Positions 10,014-19,989 of a stretch of 64,000 bases of DNA are shown one piece after another. The notes beneath the pieces are model-generated. The model made no database searches. It was not told the origin of the DNA and saw only the letters and a list, made by a program, of their open reading frames with translations. Positions within the stretch are counted from its first letter, which is position 1, and every line of letters starts with the position of its first letter. The DNA is from Ostreococcus lucimarinus CCE9901 (Eukaryota; Chlorophyta; Mamiellophyceae; Mamiellales; Bathycoccaceae), in NCBI RefSeq assembly GCF_000092065.1, contig NC_009360.1:1-64000 (forward strand). Direction: 5' to 3'. A program made the translations under genes and the position numbers.

Positions 10014-10640
10014 CTAGTCTTTTTCTTCCCACCAAGAGCACAAACCTAAACCGTCTTCGTTGATATCCGCGATGACGAGCATGGGTGCGAACGCGGCGTC
10101 GCCTCCATCTCGCGGCGCGGCGCCGCTCTCCCGGGTGAGACTCGCCAGTTCCTCCGCCGTCTTTGGCGATTCGGGAAAGCGCACGGCGACGACTTTAAAG
10201 CGAAACCGCTCGCCCACCTTCATCTCCATCAATTCGCCATCGTAGTCCCACATCCAGACCTTGGAGTCATCGTCGTACTCACTCGGCGCCTGCATGTTCG
10301 TCGGGGGCACGAATATATCTTTGAAGAACCCAATCGACACGTGCGCCCCGTGCGCGTCGGCGCTCAGCAACGTTCCCTCGATCACCTCTCCCGCGAACGG
10401 CTTGAAGAGCACCACTTTGAACGTCACCTCGAAGCACACGCACCCTTCGCCCGCCAACACGGTCCCTCCAGAGATATTTGTGATGGAATACAGCGTCACG
10501 CACAACCCCCCGCACTCTGCGAGCACCTTATCGACGTACAACGACTCCAACTCTTGCGTCACCGCCTCGAGCGTGCTCTTGCCCAAGTTCACCGGCGCGA
10601 TTTTCACCGCGCCGTCGCTCAGGGCGACGATCTGAAACAT
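10014..10640 (-). CDS. RNA polymerase III subunit Rpc25/RPC8
   Basis: The product has 208 residues with the two-domain Rpb7-like layout: an N-terminal SHS2/tip domain and a C-terminal S1-like OB fold. Motifs matching Rpc25 are LCVTLYSI, FEVTFKVVLFKPFAGEV, HVSIGFFKDIFVPP, KVWMWDYDGE and the C-terminal GLGLCSWW. With its partner Rpc17 this subunit forms the Pol III stalk needed for initiation. The SIGFFKDIFVPP and final SWW motifs favour Rpc25 over Rpb7 or Rpa43. It is divergent to the cyclase gene. Confidence 0.93.
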   Translation of the reverse strand: MFQIVALSDGAVKIAPVNLGKSTLEAVTQELESLYVDKVLAECGGLCVTLYSITNISGGTVLAGEGCVCFEVTFKVVLFKPFAGEVIEGTLLSADAHGAHVSIGFFKDIFVPPTNMQAPSEYDDDSKVWMWDYDGELMEMKVGERFRFKVVAVRFPESPKTAEELASLTRESGAAPRDGGDAAFAPMLVIADINEDGLGLCSWWEEKD

Positions 10641-11216
10641 CGCGGTTGCTCGCGTTCGTTCGCGGCGGCCTTTGAATCACCTCGTCCTCCCCGAGCGCGC
10701 CGATCGGTCCGCACCGCGCCGCACCGCGGGCGCGCCGTCCGTCGGTTCGGCACGCCGCCGCCTCGCGTTCGTCCTCGCGTCGCGTCGGCGCGTTCGAGGT
10801 CGCGTCGCGTCGGCGCGGTCGTCCTCGCGTCGCGTCGGCGCGGTCGACCTCGCGTCGCGTCGTTCGCCGTCGTCGTCTCGCCCGCGTCGGCGTCGCGGTG
10901 TGCCATCCAACCGCGACGGGCGCCGACGCGCCGATGCGCCGATGCGCGCGACGACGGCCATCGCAATCGAACGCGAATGCGACTGCGTCAGAAGACGTCG
11001 GTGCGCGCGACGTCCCGTCGGACGGGACGCGCGACGCGTGGGATGGCGCCGACGCGACGACGCGGACGCCGACGCGGCGCGGGCGACGACGCGCGCGACG
11101 ACGACGCGGATGGGTGCGATTTCAGTCGACGGTTGGCGCGAGGCGCGACGACGACGACGAAATTGAAGACGAACGCGGTGACGAATGCGCGACGACGACG
11201 CGCGCGTGGACGCGGT
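10641..11216. other. Divergent intergenic/5' leader region of Rpc25 and the cyclase receptor
   Basis: These 576 bp separate two divergent starts. The sequence is extremely GC-rich and full of near-repeats of the cgcgtcgcgtcggcgcggtcg kind between about 10780 and 10870. Open frames cross it in several phases, but the encoded peptides are almost all Arg/Ala and look like composition artefacts. One of them is in frame with the cyclase gene, so an N-terminal extension cannot be formally excluded. Confidence 0.5.
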
Positions 11217-14200
11217 ATGGCGTGGAGGGTGGTAGCGGTGATAACGTGCGCGACGTCGTGGACGTGGGCGACGGTGTCGGCGAACGCCGTGACGTTGATC
11301 GGCGCCGGCGCGTCCTTTCCGGCGAGCGTGTACGGAGAGGCGATGAGCGCGTACGCGCAGGCGACGGCGAACGTGACGGTGACGTATAACTCATTTGGAA
11401 GTGGAAGTGGATTGTGTCGAATACAAAACGCCAGCGTGGAGTGTACGGATAGTAAAGGCGTGGACGAGGTAGATTTCGCGTGCAGTGACGCGTTGTTGAA
11501 TGATACGGCGTACGCGGCGTACCCCGATTTACAGATGTACCCCGTCATCGCAGGAGCGGTGGCGTTGGTGTACAATCTCCCAGACTCTACGTATAGCGGC
11601 ACGGCGACGGTGCTTAAATTCCTTAAATTCGACGCCAACGCCTTGTTGGGGGTGTTTTTGGGAAATATCACGCGTTGGAACGACGCCGCGATAACGGCGT
11701 TGAATCCGACGATGACGCTTCCGAACGAGTTGATCAAAATAGTGGTGCGTCAAGACAGTTCTGGGACGACGGAGGCTTGGACAAGTGCTTTATCGACGAT
11801 GAATGCATCTTTTGCGAGCGGGGTGGGGACGTCAAAGCTACCCGACTGGTCCGCGGTGTTGTCGAGTTACGTGACGAGATCTCAAGGGATCGGTGTCACG
11901 TCCTACGTCAAGGCGACGAATTACTCGTTGGGCTATGCCGTTTTGGCTGACGCAAACGCGGTGAACGCATCCATCGCTGGTTACGTTCACGCAGGCACCT
12001 CAACAGCGGTGCTCCCAAACTCTGCGTCGATTTTGCAAGCCGTGAAGACGCGAGGATTGCAATTTGGCAACAACGGCGACAACCCGGTGCGCCTGACGGC
12101 CACCATCGCTCCGGTGCTCACGAATGCTTTAGCTTGGCCGTTTACGACGTACTCGTACGTCGTATTGCGGACTGGTATGGTTGGCTTCACGGAGAGCGAT
12201 CGATTACGAGCCGGGGCGTCTTGTGAAAACGTGAAGCAGACAGTGGCGTTCTGGAACTGGTTTCTCACGAGCGCACAATCGTCGCGAATCGCCGAACAAC
12301 ATGGCTTTGCTGCGATGCACGACGAAATAGGCGCGCTTGTGTCTGCAAGACTCATCGCAGATGTCTATTGTCAAGGGACTCGCGTCGCGGCTGTGACAAC
12401 ATCAACCACTGTACAGGCTATACAGGTCGGAGTCACTGCTCCAGTCACACTCAATAGGCTTCTGTACTCGTTACGCGCCCTGTACGAAGCGTACAATTCG
12501 AGCTCAACGCTCGCCATTAGAGAACTGACCACTGCGGAGGGCGCACTGGCAAATATCCTTGCCGATAACGGTATGGCGATTGGGATTGATTTGGTTGGCA
12601 CTCCTCTCGCCGCTCTATCAAGGCTACCGTTGTTCTCGATTGAGGCACGAATGGGACTGAATAAAGGTGTTCTTCAATTAGGAGCGACAGGGACGACTCT
12701 GGCGCTCGACTCTGTGGCCGTCGCGGCAATTTTAAGCGGCGACGCCACGACGTGGGGGCATCCCGAAATAGTGCGCTTGAACACCTTTTTAAACGGGGTA
12801 ACGGCACCAATCGTCTTGGCTGGCATTCTCGATCCCGAAGCAAATGCATTCTATCGCACTTACCTTTCACAACTGGTCACTGCAAACGCTTCTTTTACGT
12901 TGGCTACACCGAGCTTTCGTGGGTTGTCATATTCTGAAGTCGCTGCTTTTGTTGTTGAAACTCCAAGCTCGATCGCTTTTCTTCCTGGAGACGTAGTGAA
13001 TGCTTTTAAGCCTTATCTGTCGTCGTCGAGCGCGTTGAGTAACCTCGCGGCTACCCAAATGGATGTGTATTACAAACCAGTCAATAGCGGCGCAGAGTGT
13101 GGGGGGGCAATGCGCCAGGCGCTCAAATCCATGCTCAGCATGTTAGAATGGATGGCTTCCGACACCGATGTACAAGGTATTATTACAGAAGCTGGTGTGA
13201 CGCCATCGTTTGCCTCATCACCGGCTGTGCTGCAGACATTTTTATCGAATGTGCGAAGCGTGACGTGCAACGGCGTCTCCATTCTGAATCCACAAAATGC
13301 GCAGTCGTCGGCTGCGTTGAGTGTGAGTCCACTGATAATGGCCCTATCTGTTGGCCTTGGGTTGTTGACGTTCGCGATGTTCGCATTCTTTGGAGGGGCA
13401 CTGCTGAAAAGTTTATTTGTCCAGACAATTTTGAATCAATACAAGCGCTCGCATCCTCCAACCGATGCGGAAGTCACAATCGTCGTCACAGACGTCCAAG
13501 CTTCGACGCAGCTTTGGCAAAAAGCTTCGGTTCACATGAATCGGGCTCTTGCAATACACGACAAAATAATGCGGGCGGCGATTCATCAAACATTTGGTTA
13601 TGAGGTTTTGACGGAAGGAGACAGTTTTGTCATCGCGTTCCACTCTGCAGGAGATGCGCTCAAGTTCGCGATGCTGGTTCAAGAGCGCATGCAAAACTAC
13701 GCCTGGGACTCACCGCTCATTAGAGTGTGTAATGAAGTCTACGACGCGTACGACGCAGAAATCTTCGAGCAAGCTACACAAGGTCGCAACTTTAAGGCAA
13801 AGGAACTTTTACTCAACGCCGTTTCGAGTCGTAGAGTGATTCAAGAAGACACCATGTACGACGAAGGCGACGTGAGTACTCATGCTGGTAGAGGACAAAT
13901 GAATGCGTTTAGAGTTCCTCTCGGGGCGAAGGCTAGTCCCTTGAGTGAAATTCCTAAGATTCACGGTCTTCGCGTACGTATCGGCATGCATACCGGATTC
14001 TGTCAGAGCAGAACGCATCCCACGACGCGACGACGAGAATACTACAAGGGGGCCGTGACGATTGCCAGCGCCGTCTCCGATTGTGCCACTGGTGGTCAGA
14101 CTGTGATTTCAGGGGAAACAATGGCGGCGATACTAGGTGAGATCAAAGAAACGTCCCGAGCTTTCCATGCGCTTCACATGGGACGCCATCAAATGGGGTT

Positions 14201-16226
14201 GAACGCCAAAGAGCTGGATTTGACGGAGGCTGTCGACGAGAGAACCGTGCAAGTTGACGGCAAGGTTGGGCTGGACGACTCGTCAGCGCCTACTGACGAC
14301 GTCACGTTTGCGCTGACCACGGATAGCACAAGACTAAGATGGCGTGCGTCCGATTCTGAAACATCGACAGAGGAAGGCTCGTTGGAAGTGAACCCGGCGT
14401 ACCGCTACGCGCAAAACGCGAAAGTCTCAATCATAAAGAAGGTGGCTTACGATAAAATACACCAGACGAGTCTATTCCAGTCCGAGCTGGTGCAAGCCGT
14501 GCCGAAGTCGCTTGCAACTCGTTTGGCGTTATTCTCTAATCTGCGCACTGTGCGTCAATTGGAGCCATCTTATTATGATTCGCCAGGACTGAACGATATG
14601 AAAGTCACCATCGTTTTCACGTACATCGAAGGTTTGAAGGAACTCAGCGTGGCATTAAAGGACGTGATGGAAGACTCCGTGGGTCTTCTAAATGCGGCTG
14701 TGCGCGCCACGCTACCAGTTTTTAACGGTTACGAGTCTAGAGAATCAAATGGCGAATTTTTGCTCGCTTTCCACTCGCCCAATGATGCGTACAAATGGGC
14801 TCTTCTTGCTCAAAGCGCGTTCATGAAGCTCGACTGGCCGAAAAAACTGTTGACGCATCGGAGCGCGAGACGCATGCGCAATGGAAGACGCGACGTATTC
14901 TTTGGACTCCGCGTGGGGATGGGTGTATGTTCTGGTAAGTGTGCCGACATCAGACCATGTATCCGCACCGGACGCTCCGAGTATTTCGGTGCAATCTTGA
15001 ATTTTGCGTCGAGGGTTGCACGCAGCGCCAAAGGTGGGCAAATTTTAACAGATTATGAAACCTTGAAATCGGCCATTCAAAACGATTATGTGGTTGAATT
15101 TTGTCACGATCTAGGAATGTACCAATTTAAGGGCATCGACAACACCGTACGAGTCATTCAAGTCTCCGACGCGTCGCTGATGATGCGTTCTTTTGAGGAA
15201 ATTGACGCAATCCAAGTCGCACCGCCGGTTGGATTGGATGAAGATCGCGATTTAAGGTCGCAAACACGGAGTGACGATCGTTCAAGTGTATGTATTTTGT
15301 TGTGTACGGCTAAATCACCACTGATAAAGATTGTGCAGTCGTTGGTGCGAGCCATTCGTAAAGAGATACAAGTCGTCAGTGCGCAGAGGATCGACGACGT
15401 CGTCAGTCAATTAAGACATCGTAATTCAGCTGGCCTCATTCATAACCACATGGTGATTGTTTCTGATGAGATCGAACGTTTAGACGTCGTGGATGCTTGC
15501 CGACAAATCCGCAGAAAACTCAACTTGTTTATGCAGCCGAGGCTCGCAGTGTACGCTTCACTCCTAAACGATCTCGACGCTGAACAGCTCGGCATTGACT
15601 GCCTTTTGCCTACTTTGGATGCACCTTTTGACGCTAGTTCATCCCGCAATTCATATGTCGATGGTGATAGTGATTCGGAGTACGAAGAAGATATGATTGC
15701 GTTCAAACAAGTGGTTGAATCTTTCCTTTTGGGAGAAGCGAGCGAGAGTGGCTTGGGCGTCTTGCAAAGGCTGTCAGAATCAGGCGGTATTGCATCAGCA
15801 CCGACTCTTGAAGCGAATCAAAACGATGAGAAACTACCAACGTTCAAACAAGCGCCCGTGCCAACTCATAACAAGCCGCTTTTGAGCATGTCCAACATTG
15901 GGATGTTGACTACGACGCTTGAGGCGGTTTGCGCAAGAGCTTTCGCAATCGACGTGAATCAACAGCTCATATTTGCTACGCGCCGCGCCGTGAAGGCTGG
16001 TGTGGGCGCTTCTTCGGGACCACTTCCGCCATCAGACTGGCTATCTCGAGTAAGTACTGTCGCTGCGAAGGCGCAAAGGGGTATACTCCGTCAGTCTTGG
16101 GTTGAAACGATAAAAGGCAGTTGGCTCGACGAAAATTCAGAGGACGAATACGTCGACGCCGTGCACAAACCGATTCGTCTCGGCGATGATTTCGCAGTTG
16201 TTTTAGTGACTTTGCAAAGTCGTTGA
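11217..16226 (+). CDS. Receptor-like nucleotide cyclase with PstS phosphate-binding ectodomain
   Basis: The product has 1669 residues from the ATG at 11217, chosen because it begins a signal peptide (MAWRVVAVITC, Ala-rich cleavage region). Residues about 25-330 are PstS-like: GAGASFP, YNSFGSGSG, DFACSDALL, FLGNITRWNDAAI and VVRQDSSGTTEAW. Residues about 400-690 form a second, weaker PstS-like lobe. A hydrophobic segment at about 705-730 should cross the membrane. Two class III cyclase domains follow (about 750-985 and 1127-1310), then a region resembling a degenerate receiver domain (about 1355-1480). Domain 1 keeps both metal Asp (D759, D802). Domain 2 lacks them (Y1136, G1179) but keeps N1262, R1266 and K1305. 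The likely role is a membrane receptor making cyclic nucleotide in response to phosphate or a similar anion; ligand and product are inferred. Confidence 0.88.
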   Translation: MAWRVVAVITCATSWTWATVSANAVTLIGAGASFPASVYGEAMSAYAQATANVTVTYNSFGSGSGLCRIQNASVECTDSKGVDEVDFACSDALLNDTAYAAYPDLQMYPVIAGAVALVYNLPDSTYSGTATVLKFLKFDANALLGVFLGNITRWNDAAITALNPTMTLPNELIKIVVRQDSSGTTEAWTSALSTMNASFASGVGTSKLPDWSAVLSSYVTRSQGIGVTSYVKATNYSLGYAVLADANAVNASIAGYVHAGTSTAVLPNSASILQAVKTRGLQFGNNGDNPVRLTATIAPVLTNALAWPFTTYSYVVLRTGMVGFTESDRLRAGASCENVKQTVAFWNWFLTSAQSSRIAEQHGFAAMHDEIGALVSARLIADVYCQGTRVAAVTTSTTVQAIQVGVTAPVTLNRLLYSLRALYEAYNSSSTLAIRELTTAEGALANILADNGMAIGIDLVGTPLAALSRLPLFSIEARMGLNKGVLQLGATGTTLALDSVAVAAILSGDATTWGHPEIVRLNTFLNGVTAPIVLAGILDPEANAFYRTYLSQLVTANASFTLATPSFRGLSYSEVAAFVVETPSSIAFLPGDVVNAFKPYLSSSSALSNLAATQMDVYYKPVNSGAECGGAMRQALKSMLSMLEWMASDTDVQGIITEAGVTPSFASSPAVLQTFLSNVRSVTCNGVSILNPQNAQSSAALSVSPLIMALSVGLGLLTFAMFAFFGGALLKSLFVQTILNQYKRSHPPTDAEVTIVVTDVQASTQLWQKASVHMNRALAIHDKIMRAAIHQTFGYEVLTEGDSFVIAFHSAGDALKFAMLVQERMQNYAWDSPLIRVCNEVYDAYDAEIFEQATQGRNFKAKELLLNAVSSRRVIQEDTMYDEGDVSTHAGRGQMNAFRVPLGAKASPLSEIPKIHGLRVRIGMHTGFCQSRTHPTTRRREYYKGAVTIASAVSDCATGGQTVISGETMAAILGEIKETSRAFHALHMGRHQMGLNAKELDLTEAVDERTVQVDGKVGLDDSSAPTDDVTFALTTDSTRLRWRASDSETSTEEGSLEVNPAYRYAQNAKVSIIKKVAYDKIHQTSLFQSELVQAVPKSLATRLALFSNLRTVRQLEPSYYDSPGLNDMKVTIVFTYIEGLKELSVALKDVMEDSVGLLNAAVRATLPVFNGYESRESNGEFLLAFHSPNDAYKWALLAQSAFMKLDWPKKLLTHRSARRMRNGRRDVFFGLRVGMGVCSGKCADIRPCIRTGRSEYFGAILNFASRVARSAKGGQILTDYETLKSAIQNDYVVEFCHDLGMYQFKGIDNTVRVIQVSDASLMMRSFEEIDAIQVAPPVGLDEDRDLRSQTRSDDRSSVCILLCTAKSPLIKIVQSLVRAIRKEIQVVSAQRIDDVVSQLRHRNSAGLIHNHMVIVSDEIERLDVVDACRQIRRKLNLFMQPRLAVYASLLNDLDAEQLGIDCLLPTLDAPFDASSSRNSYVDGDSDSEYEEDMIAFKQVVESFLLGEASESGLGVLQRLSESGGIASAPTLEANQNDEKLPTFKQAPVPTHNKPLLSMSNIGMLTTTLEAVCARAFAIDVNQQLIFATRRAVKAGVGASSGPLPPSDWLSRVSTVAAKAQRGILRQSWVETIKGSWLDENSEDEYVDAVHKPIRLGDDFAVVLVTLQSR

Positions 16227-16302
16227 AGTGCGTTTAGTTTTATTATACATTACCTAGTAAGATCACTTGTAGAACAATTGCGAGCGCTGTAAAAGCAATC
16301 AC

Positions 16303-19300
16303 CTAATAACCGGTATCTCCAACGAGCGACGCATACGTCGAGTTCTCTCTTTCATCCGCTCGTCGGTCCCGAAGTTTTCCCGAAGCTTTCAGCATGAAAG
16401 CTGGGAGGTCTAGTCCTAGTAAACTATAAATTATTTTGCGTGTTTCTTTCATGACACTCGGTGGTGCGTCCCACGAATTCAACGACAGGGTTTCAGCTGC
16501 GTTTTCAGTTCCCCGACTCGGTTCGGCGACAGCAAGGAGGGCAATGTACAAATGCTCCGCCGCTGCGCAACGCACGCGAGGGAAGCGGTTCGCCATGAGT
16601 GCGAGTAGCCCCATCGATGCTGATTCGTGAACGACGCTATCAGCAGCACCGACGAAGTGAGCCAGGCATGCGCTCCCAGTGACGAGCTTTGAAATATCTC
16701 TGCTCGAGAAACACTCACAACGAATAGCTTCGATGAGTTGAATCGCGTGCGTGTGCGCCTGATCCAACGCGCCGTGCGAAATTAGGGCATCGCACACTCG
16801 TAAAGCCGGTACCGTAACGCGATCAACGTGCTTGTTTTGACACAGATCTTGTATAATCGATGCCACAACAATATCTGGAAGGCCCTCAAACCGCCTAATC
16901 GCTCGTAACAACGCATCGGTCGAAAAGCGCACCAGACTGTCGCCTACACTTCCGCAACTCAGAAACCATCCGCTCAACGCGGCGTTGACGTACGCCTCTG
17001 CGCCGAGAACGGGAGTTAACGTCGCGAAAATTGTCGAGACATGGGAAGCATCTGGCGCTGTTTCGACAGTCGCTGGCAAGCAACATTGTAAAACATCGTA
17101 GTCTGGCACACCAGAGAGCGCGTGTACTGTTAGTTTGGCCTGCACTCGCATTCTAACTCGAATCGCGTCACCACCACGCACGAGCTGCACGAGCGTCACA
17201 AGCGCTTGACATCGAATGCGGTCGATTTTTTCGAATGCTTGCTTGAGAAGTGCTGTCATGATGTTTTGCGACTGATCTGCAGCTAAAGCATTGCGCATTT
17301 GCAAAGCGGCGACAAGCACAGGGAAGCATTTCATCGCCGATTCTCGCACCCACGAGCCGACGTCGCCACGGTTGTCAACGCTGTAGTCGCACAAACATCC
17401 GAGTAAAGTGGCGATCGCAGTGTCCGATACAAAGGCGATGTCGTCGTCATCGATATCATGGCACTCTGCACACATTAATTTCACACTCAGCTCCGAGAGA
17501 CTGATCGTTGCGTTCACCCGCGTCTCGGCGTCTCTCATTTCTACATCTTCTTCCGGTTTCGTGGCTACCGACAGCGCCGTGATGACCGCGCGCAGAGTTG
17601 CACTTTTATCTTCACTATTTTTCGCGGCGAGAAGACTTGTCACAGGAAATCCGCCTAATACGAGCGCCGATCCACGCCGCACGACACCTACGAGATCGTT
17701 GACGACGATTTCAGCGTGCCTCAATAGCAAGCAATGAGCACGGTGAGATCCACGCGAAGCGTAATTCGTCTCTGTAAATGCGGCGATGGCGTCTGAGGCG
17801 GCAGCCTGTACGTCTCCGTTGCAGCACTGCAGACTCTCTTCCGCAAAGTAGACAAAGGCATCTGTCGCCTTCGAGTCAATCTTGTGATTCTCGTCGCAGC
17901 ACAAAAACACGCACTCAATGAGCCTACACGTCGCGCCACGCATTATTTCGCCGCCTTTTCCTTTGTACATCTTCTCCCTTTCCATACTTTGAACTAAATC
18001 GGCTACTCGTTCGAAACAGTCGTCTTCGAGTTTTGTTTTTGCACGCTGTGTCACGAGTAACATCTCACCGATCGAAAGCACAGCGCCGTGGCGCGTCGAC
18101 AAGTCAGAACTCGTCGCGCGCGACAGAACTGTTTTTATGCCTACGTCACCGATCCACTGCGGGTCTAAATTACCCAGAGCTCTGATTGTTTTCGTCGCGA
18201 GTTGCCGCGTGGCAAGTTCCCAGTGCGTGAGCTTCGTGTCCAACACGTGCTCGAGTAACGAACGCCTATATTCTTCAAACTGACAGATGAATGGTGCCAC
18301 CGTCAACGCAGCTCGGGTTCGCGATCCAAGCGAAAAGTAATCCGCCACGGTGACAATGTCGATGCCGTGAGGAAACTTGCCGAGCCGTCCGACGGCTTCT
18401 TGAAAGGCAGCGGATGCGGCTCGGCGACAATTAACTTCACGATCGAAACACGATATCATGAGAAGCCTCGGTGCAAGTTGGTCGACAAAAGGTTCGAAAA
18501 CGCCCGGTTCATATGCGCGCGCAAACGCCCAACATACATATGCTGCCGCATCTCGCACGTGCGCACCGATTGAGTGCGCTCCTCGTCGAACGTCGTAGAT
18601 GAGAGCGTCCATGCATCGCGGTACGGCCTCCACCAATCTATTCGGCAACAACAATCCACGTCGAGCGAGCTCAGCCAGAGCTAAACATGCGCCGTGCCAA
18701 GTTGAATCGCTTTCGATAACCGATAAGCACGCCAAAACCGCTCCAACGACTTCGTCACCAAAATCACGCGGGAGTCGAGAGCTAATTCTCCCCAACGCTT
18801 TCGCCGATGTCCAGCGTACGATAGTCTCCGCATCTCGCAAACCGACGAGACATATTTCAACAATATCATCAACAGCCATGTGCACGTCGCATTTATCATC
18901 TTCGTCCGCCGCCGTGGTGAGTTGCTTCGTCGGCGGCTTTTGCATCGCCCCGCTCAAGTTATCTTGCAAACACCGCGCACCACGATCATATCGCCACGAC
19001 ACCACTCGAGGTTTCATAAAAACCAAACCCACGCGACTGGCGAGCTTGATACTCAGTTGTCTCACCATGGTCGAGCGTTTCGCCAAACTTAGCCGCGTCG
19101 CGCAATACTGCGCGTCGTCCCAGTTTCCCTCCGCGTACGGCAGCAACTGCTCTCGAGATCCAATCTTGTATATCGCCGCGAGCGCCCGCAGTACACCCGG
19201 TACTAAGAAAATCATTTCTCTTTCCTTTTCATCATTGACGTCTCCACGAAGCGTCGCGCTCGACCAGGTCATGAACTCGCGCAACGCCTCGCTCATGTCC

Positions 19301-19989
19301 GGTCGCGTGAGAAGCTTGGCGAGCGTTTGCGCCGCCACGTCGCGCACCGCGGACGGATCGCCTAAAAAGTGCTTGCACTCTCGCATCAAATCACTCACGA
19401 CGCTCGGAATTTTCGAACGCGACGAATGCGGATCGATCGCGCTATCGATCGACACCAAGTCAAACGGCGCCAACGCCAAAATCGACAACCAACTCGTGAG
19501 CACGCGTTGCGTTTCCCACGTATTGTCTCCACGCACTCGCGCTTCCCGCAGCAGACGCACCGCCGGCTCTAAATACTTCGCCGCGTTCGGATAGAACCGC
19601 ACGCACGTCTTCCATCCGCGCACGCTCGACAGCGCATCCAGCGCCCTGCAGCACGCGTTCGCGTTCGCCTTCGCGTTCGCGTTCTCGTTTTCGTTTTCGT
19701 TCGCCTCCGTCGACGCTCGCGCCACCGCGTCCATCAAAGGCTCGATCACGCCCCCCAGCATCGGATCCAGCACCGTCGGCTGTTCTCTATACTTTTCAAT
19801 CACTCCCACGAACGCCCGCACGTCGTCTTCGTCCGCGGCGTCGTCTTCTTCGTCGCGTCCACGCGCGCTTCGCCGAGTCAACGCGCGAACGATGGCATCC
19901 ATCGCGTCGCCGTCTGCCGCGACGTCCACGCGCGACGTCGCGCGCTCGCGACGACGCGCGTCATCACCCTCACCCTCGCGCGTCCCCAT
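16303..19989 (-). CDS. TBCD: Tubulin-folding cofactor D (TBCD)
   Basis: The product has 1228 residues, close to the roughly 1190 usual for TBCD. It is built of helical HEAT/armadillo-type repeats. Family signatures are AAKYLEPAVRLL, then WETQRVLTSWLSILALAPFDLVSID, and VSWRYDRGARCL. Cofactor D binds beta-tubulin and, with cofactors C and E, assembles the alpha/beta heterodimer; it also acts as a GTPase activator for tubulin. The N-terminal 55 residues are acidic and polar. A start at the second ATG (MDAIVRAL) would remove about 29 residues. An Asn/Glu/Ala/Lys low-complexity run lies near residue 100. Confidence 0.9.
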   Translation of the reverse strand: MGTREGEGDDARRRERATSRVDVAADGDAMDAIVRALTRRSARGRDEEDDAADEDDVRAFVGVIEKYREQPTVLDPMLGGVIEPLMDAVARASTEANENENENANAKANANACCRALDALSSVRGWKTCVRFYPNAAKYLEPAVRLLREARVRGDNTWETQRVLTSWLSILALAPFDLVSIDSAIDPHSSRSKIPSVVSDLMRECKHFLGDPSAVRDVAAQTLAKLLTRPDMSEALREFMTWSSATLRGDVNDEKEREMIFLVPGVLRALAAIYKIGSREQLLPYAEGNWDDAQYCATRLSLAKRSTMVRQLSIKLASRVGLVFMKPRVVSWRYDRGARCLQDNLSGAMQKPPTKQLTTAADEDDKCDVHMAVDDIVEICLVGLRDAETIVRWTSAKALGRISSRLPRDFGDEVVGAVLACLSVIESDSTWHGACLALAELARRGLLLPNRLVEAVPRCMDALIYDVRRGAHSIGAHVRDAAAYVCWAFARAYEPGVFEPFVDQLAPRLLMISCFDREVNCRRAASAAFQEAVGRLGKFPHGIDIVTVADYFSLGSRTRAALTVAPFICQFEEYRRSLLEHVLDTKLTHWELATRQLATKTIRALGNLDPQWIGDVGIKTVLSRATSSDLSTRHGAVLSIGEMLLVTQRAKTKLEDDCFERVADLVQSMEREKMYKGKGGEIMRGATCRLIECVFLCCDENHKIDSKATDAFVYFAEESLQCCNGDVQAAASDAIAAFTETNYASRGSHRAHCLLLRHAEIVVNDLVGVVRRGSALVLGGFPVTSLLAAKNSEDKSATLRAVITALSVATKPEEDVEMRDAETRVNATISLSELSVKLMCAECHDIDDDDIAFVSDTAIATLLGCLCDYSVDNRGDVGSWVRESAMKCFPVLVAALQMRNALAADQSQNIMTALLKQAFEKIDRIRCQALVTLVQLVRGGDAIRVRMRVQAKLTVHALSGVPDYDVLQCCLPATVETAPDASHVSTIFATLTPVLGAEAYVNAALSGWFLSCGSVGDSLVRFSTDALLRAIRRFEGLPDIVVASIIQDLCQNKHVDRVTVPALRVCDALISHGALDQAHTHAIQLIEAIRCECFSSRDISKLVTGSACLAHFVGAADSVVHESASMGLLALMANRFPRVRCAAAEHLYIALLAVAEPSRGTENAAETLSLNSWDAPPSVMKETRKIIYSLLGLDLPAFMLKASGKLRDRRADERENSTYASLVGDTGY

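Noticed and set aside
10341-11216. 292-residue N-terminal extension of the cyclase receptor
   Set aside because: It overlaps the divergent Rpc25 gene, is Arg-rich, and would bury an evident signal peptide.
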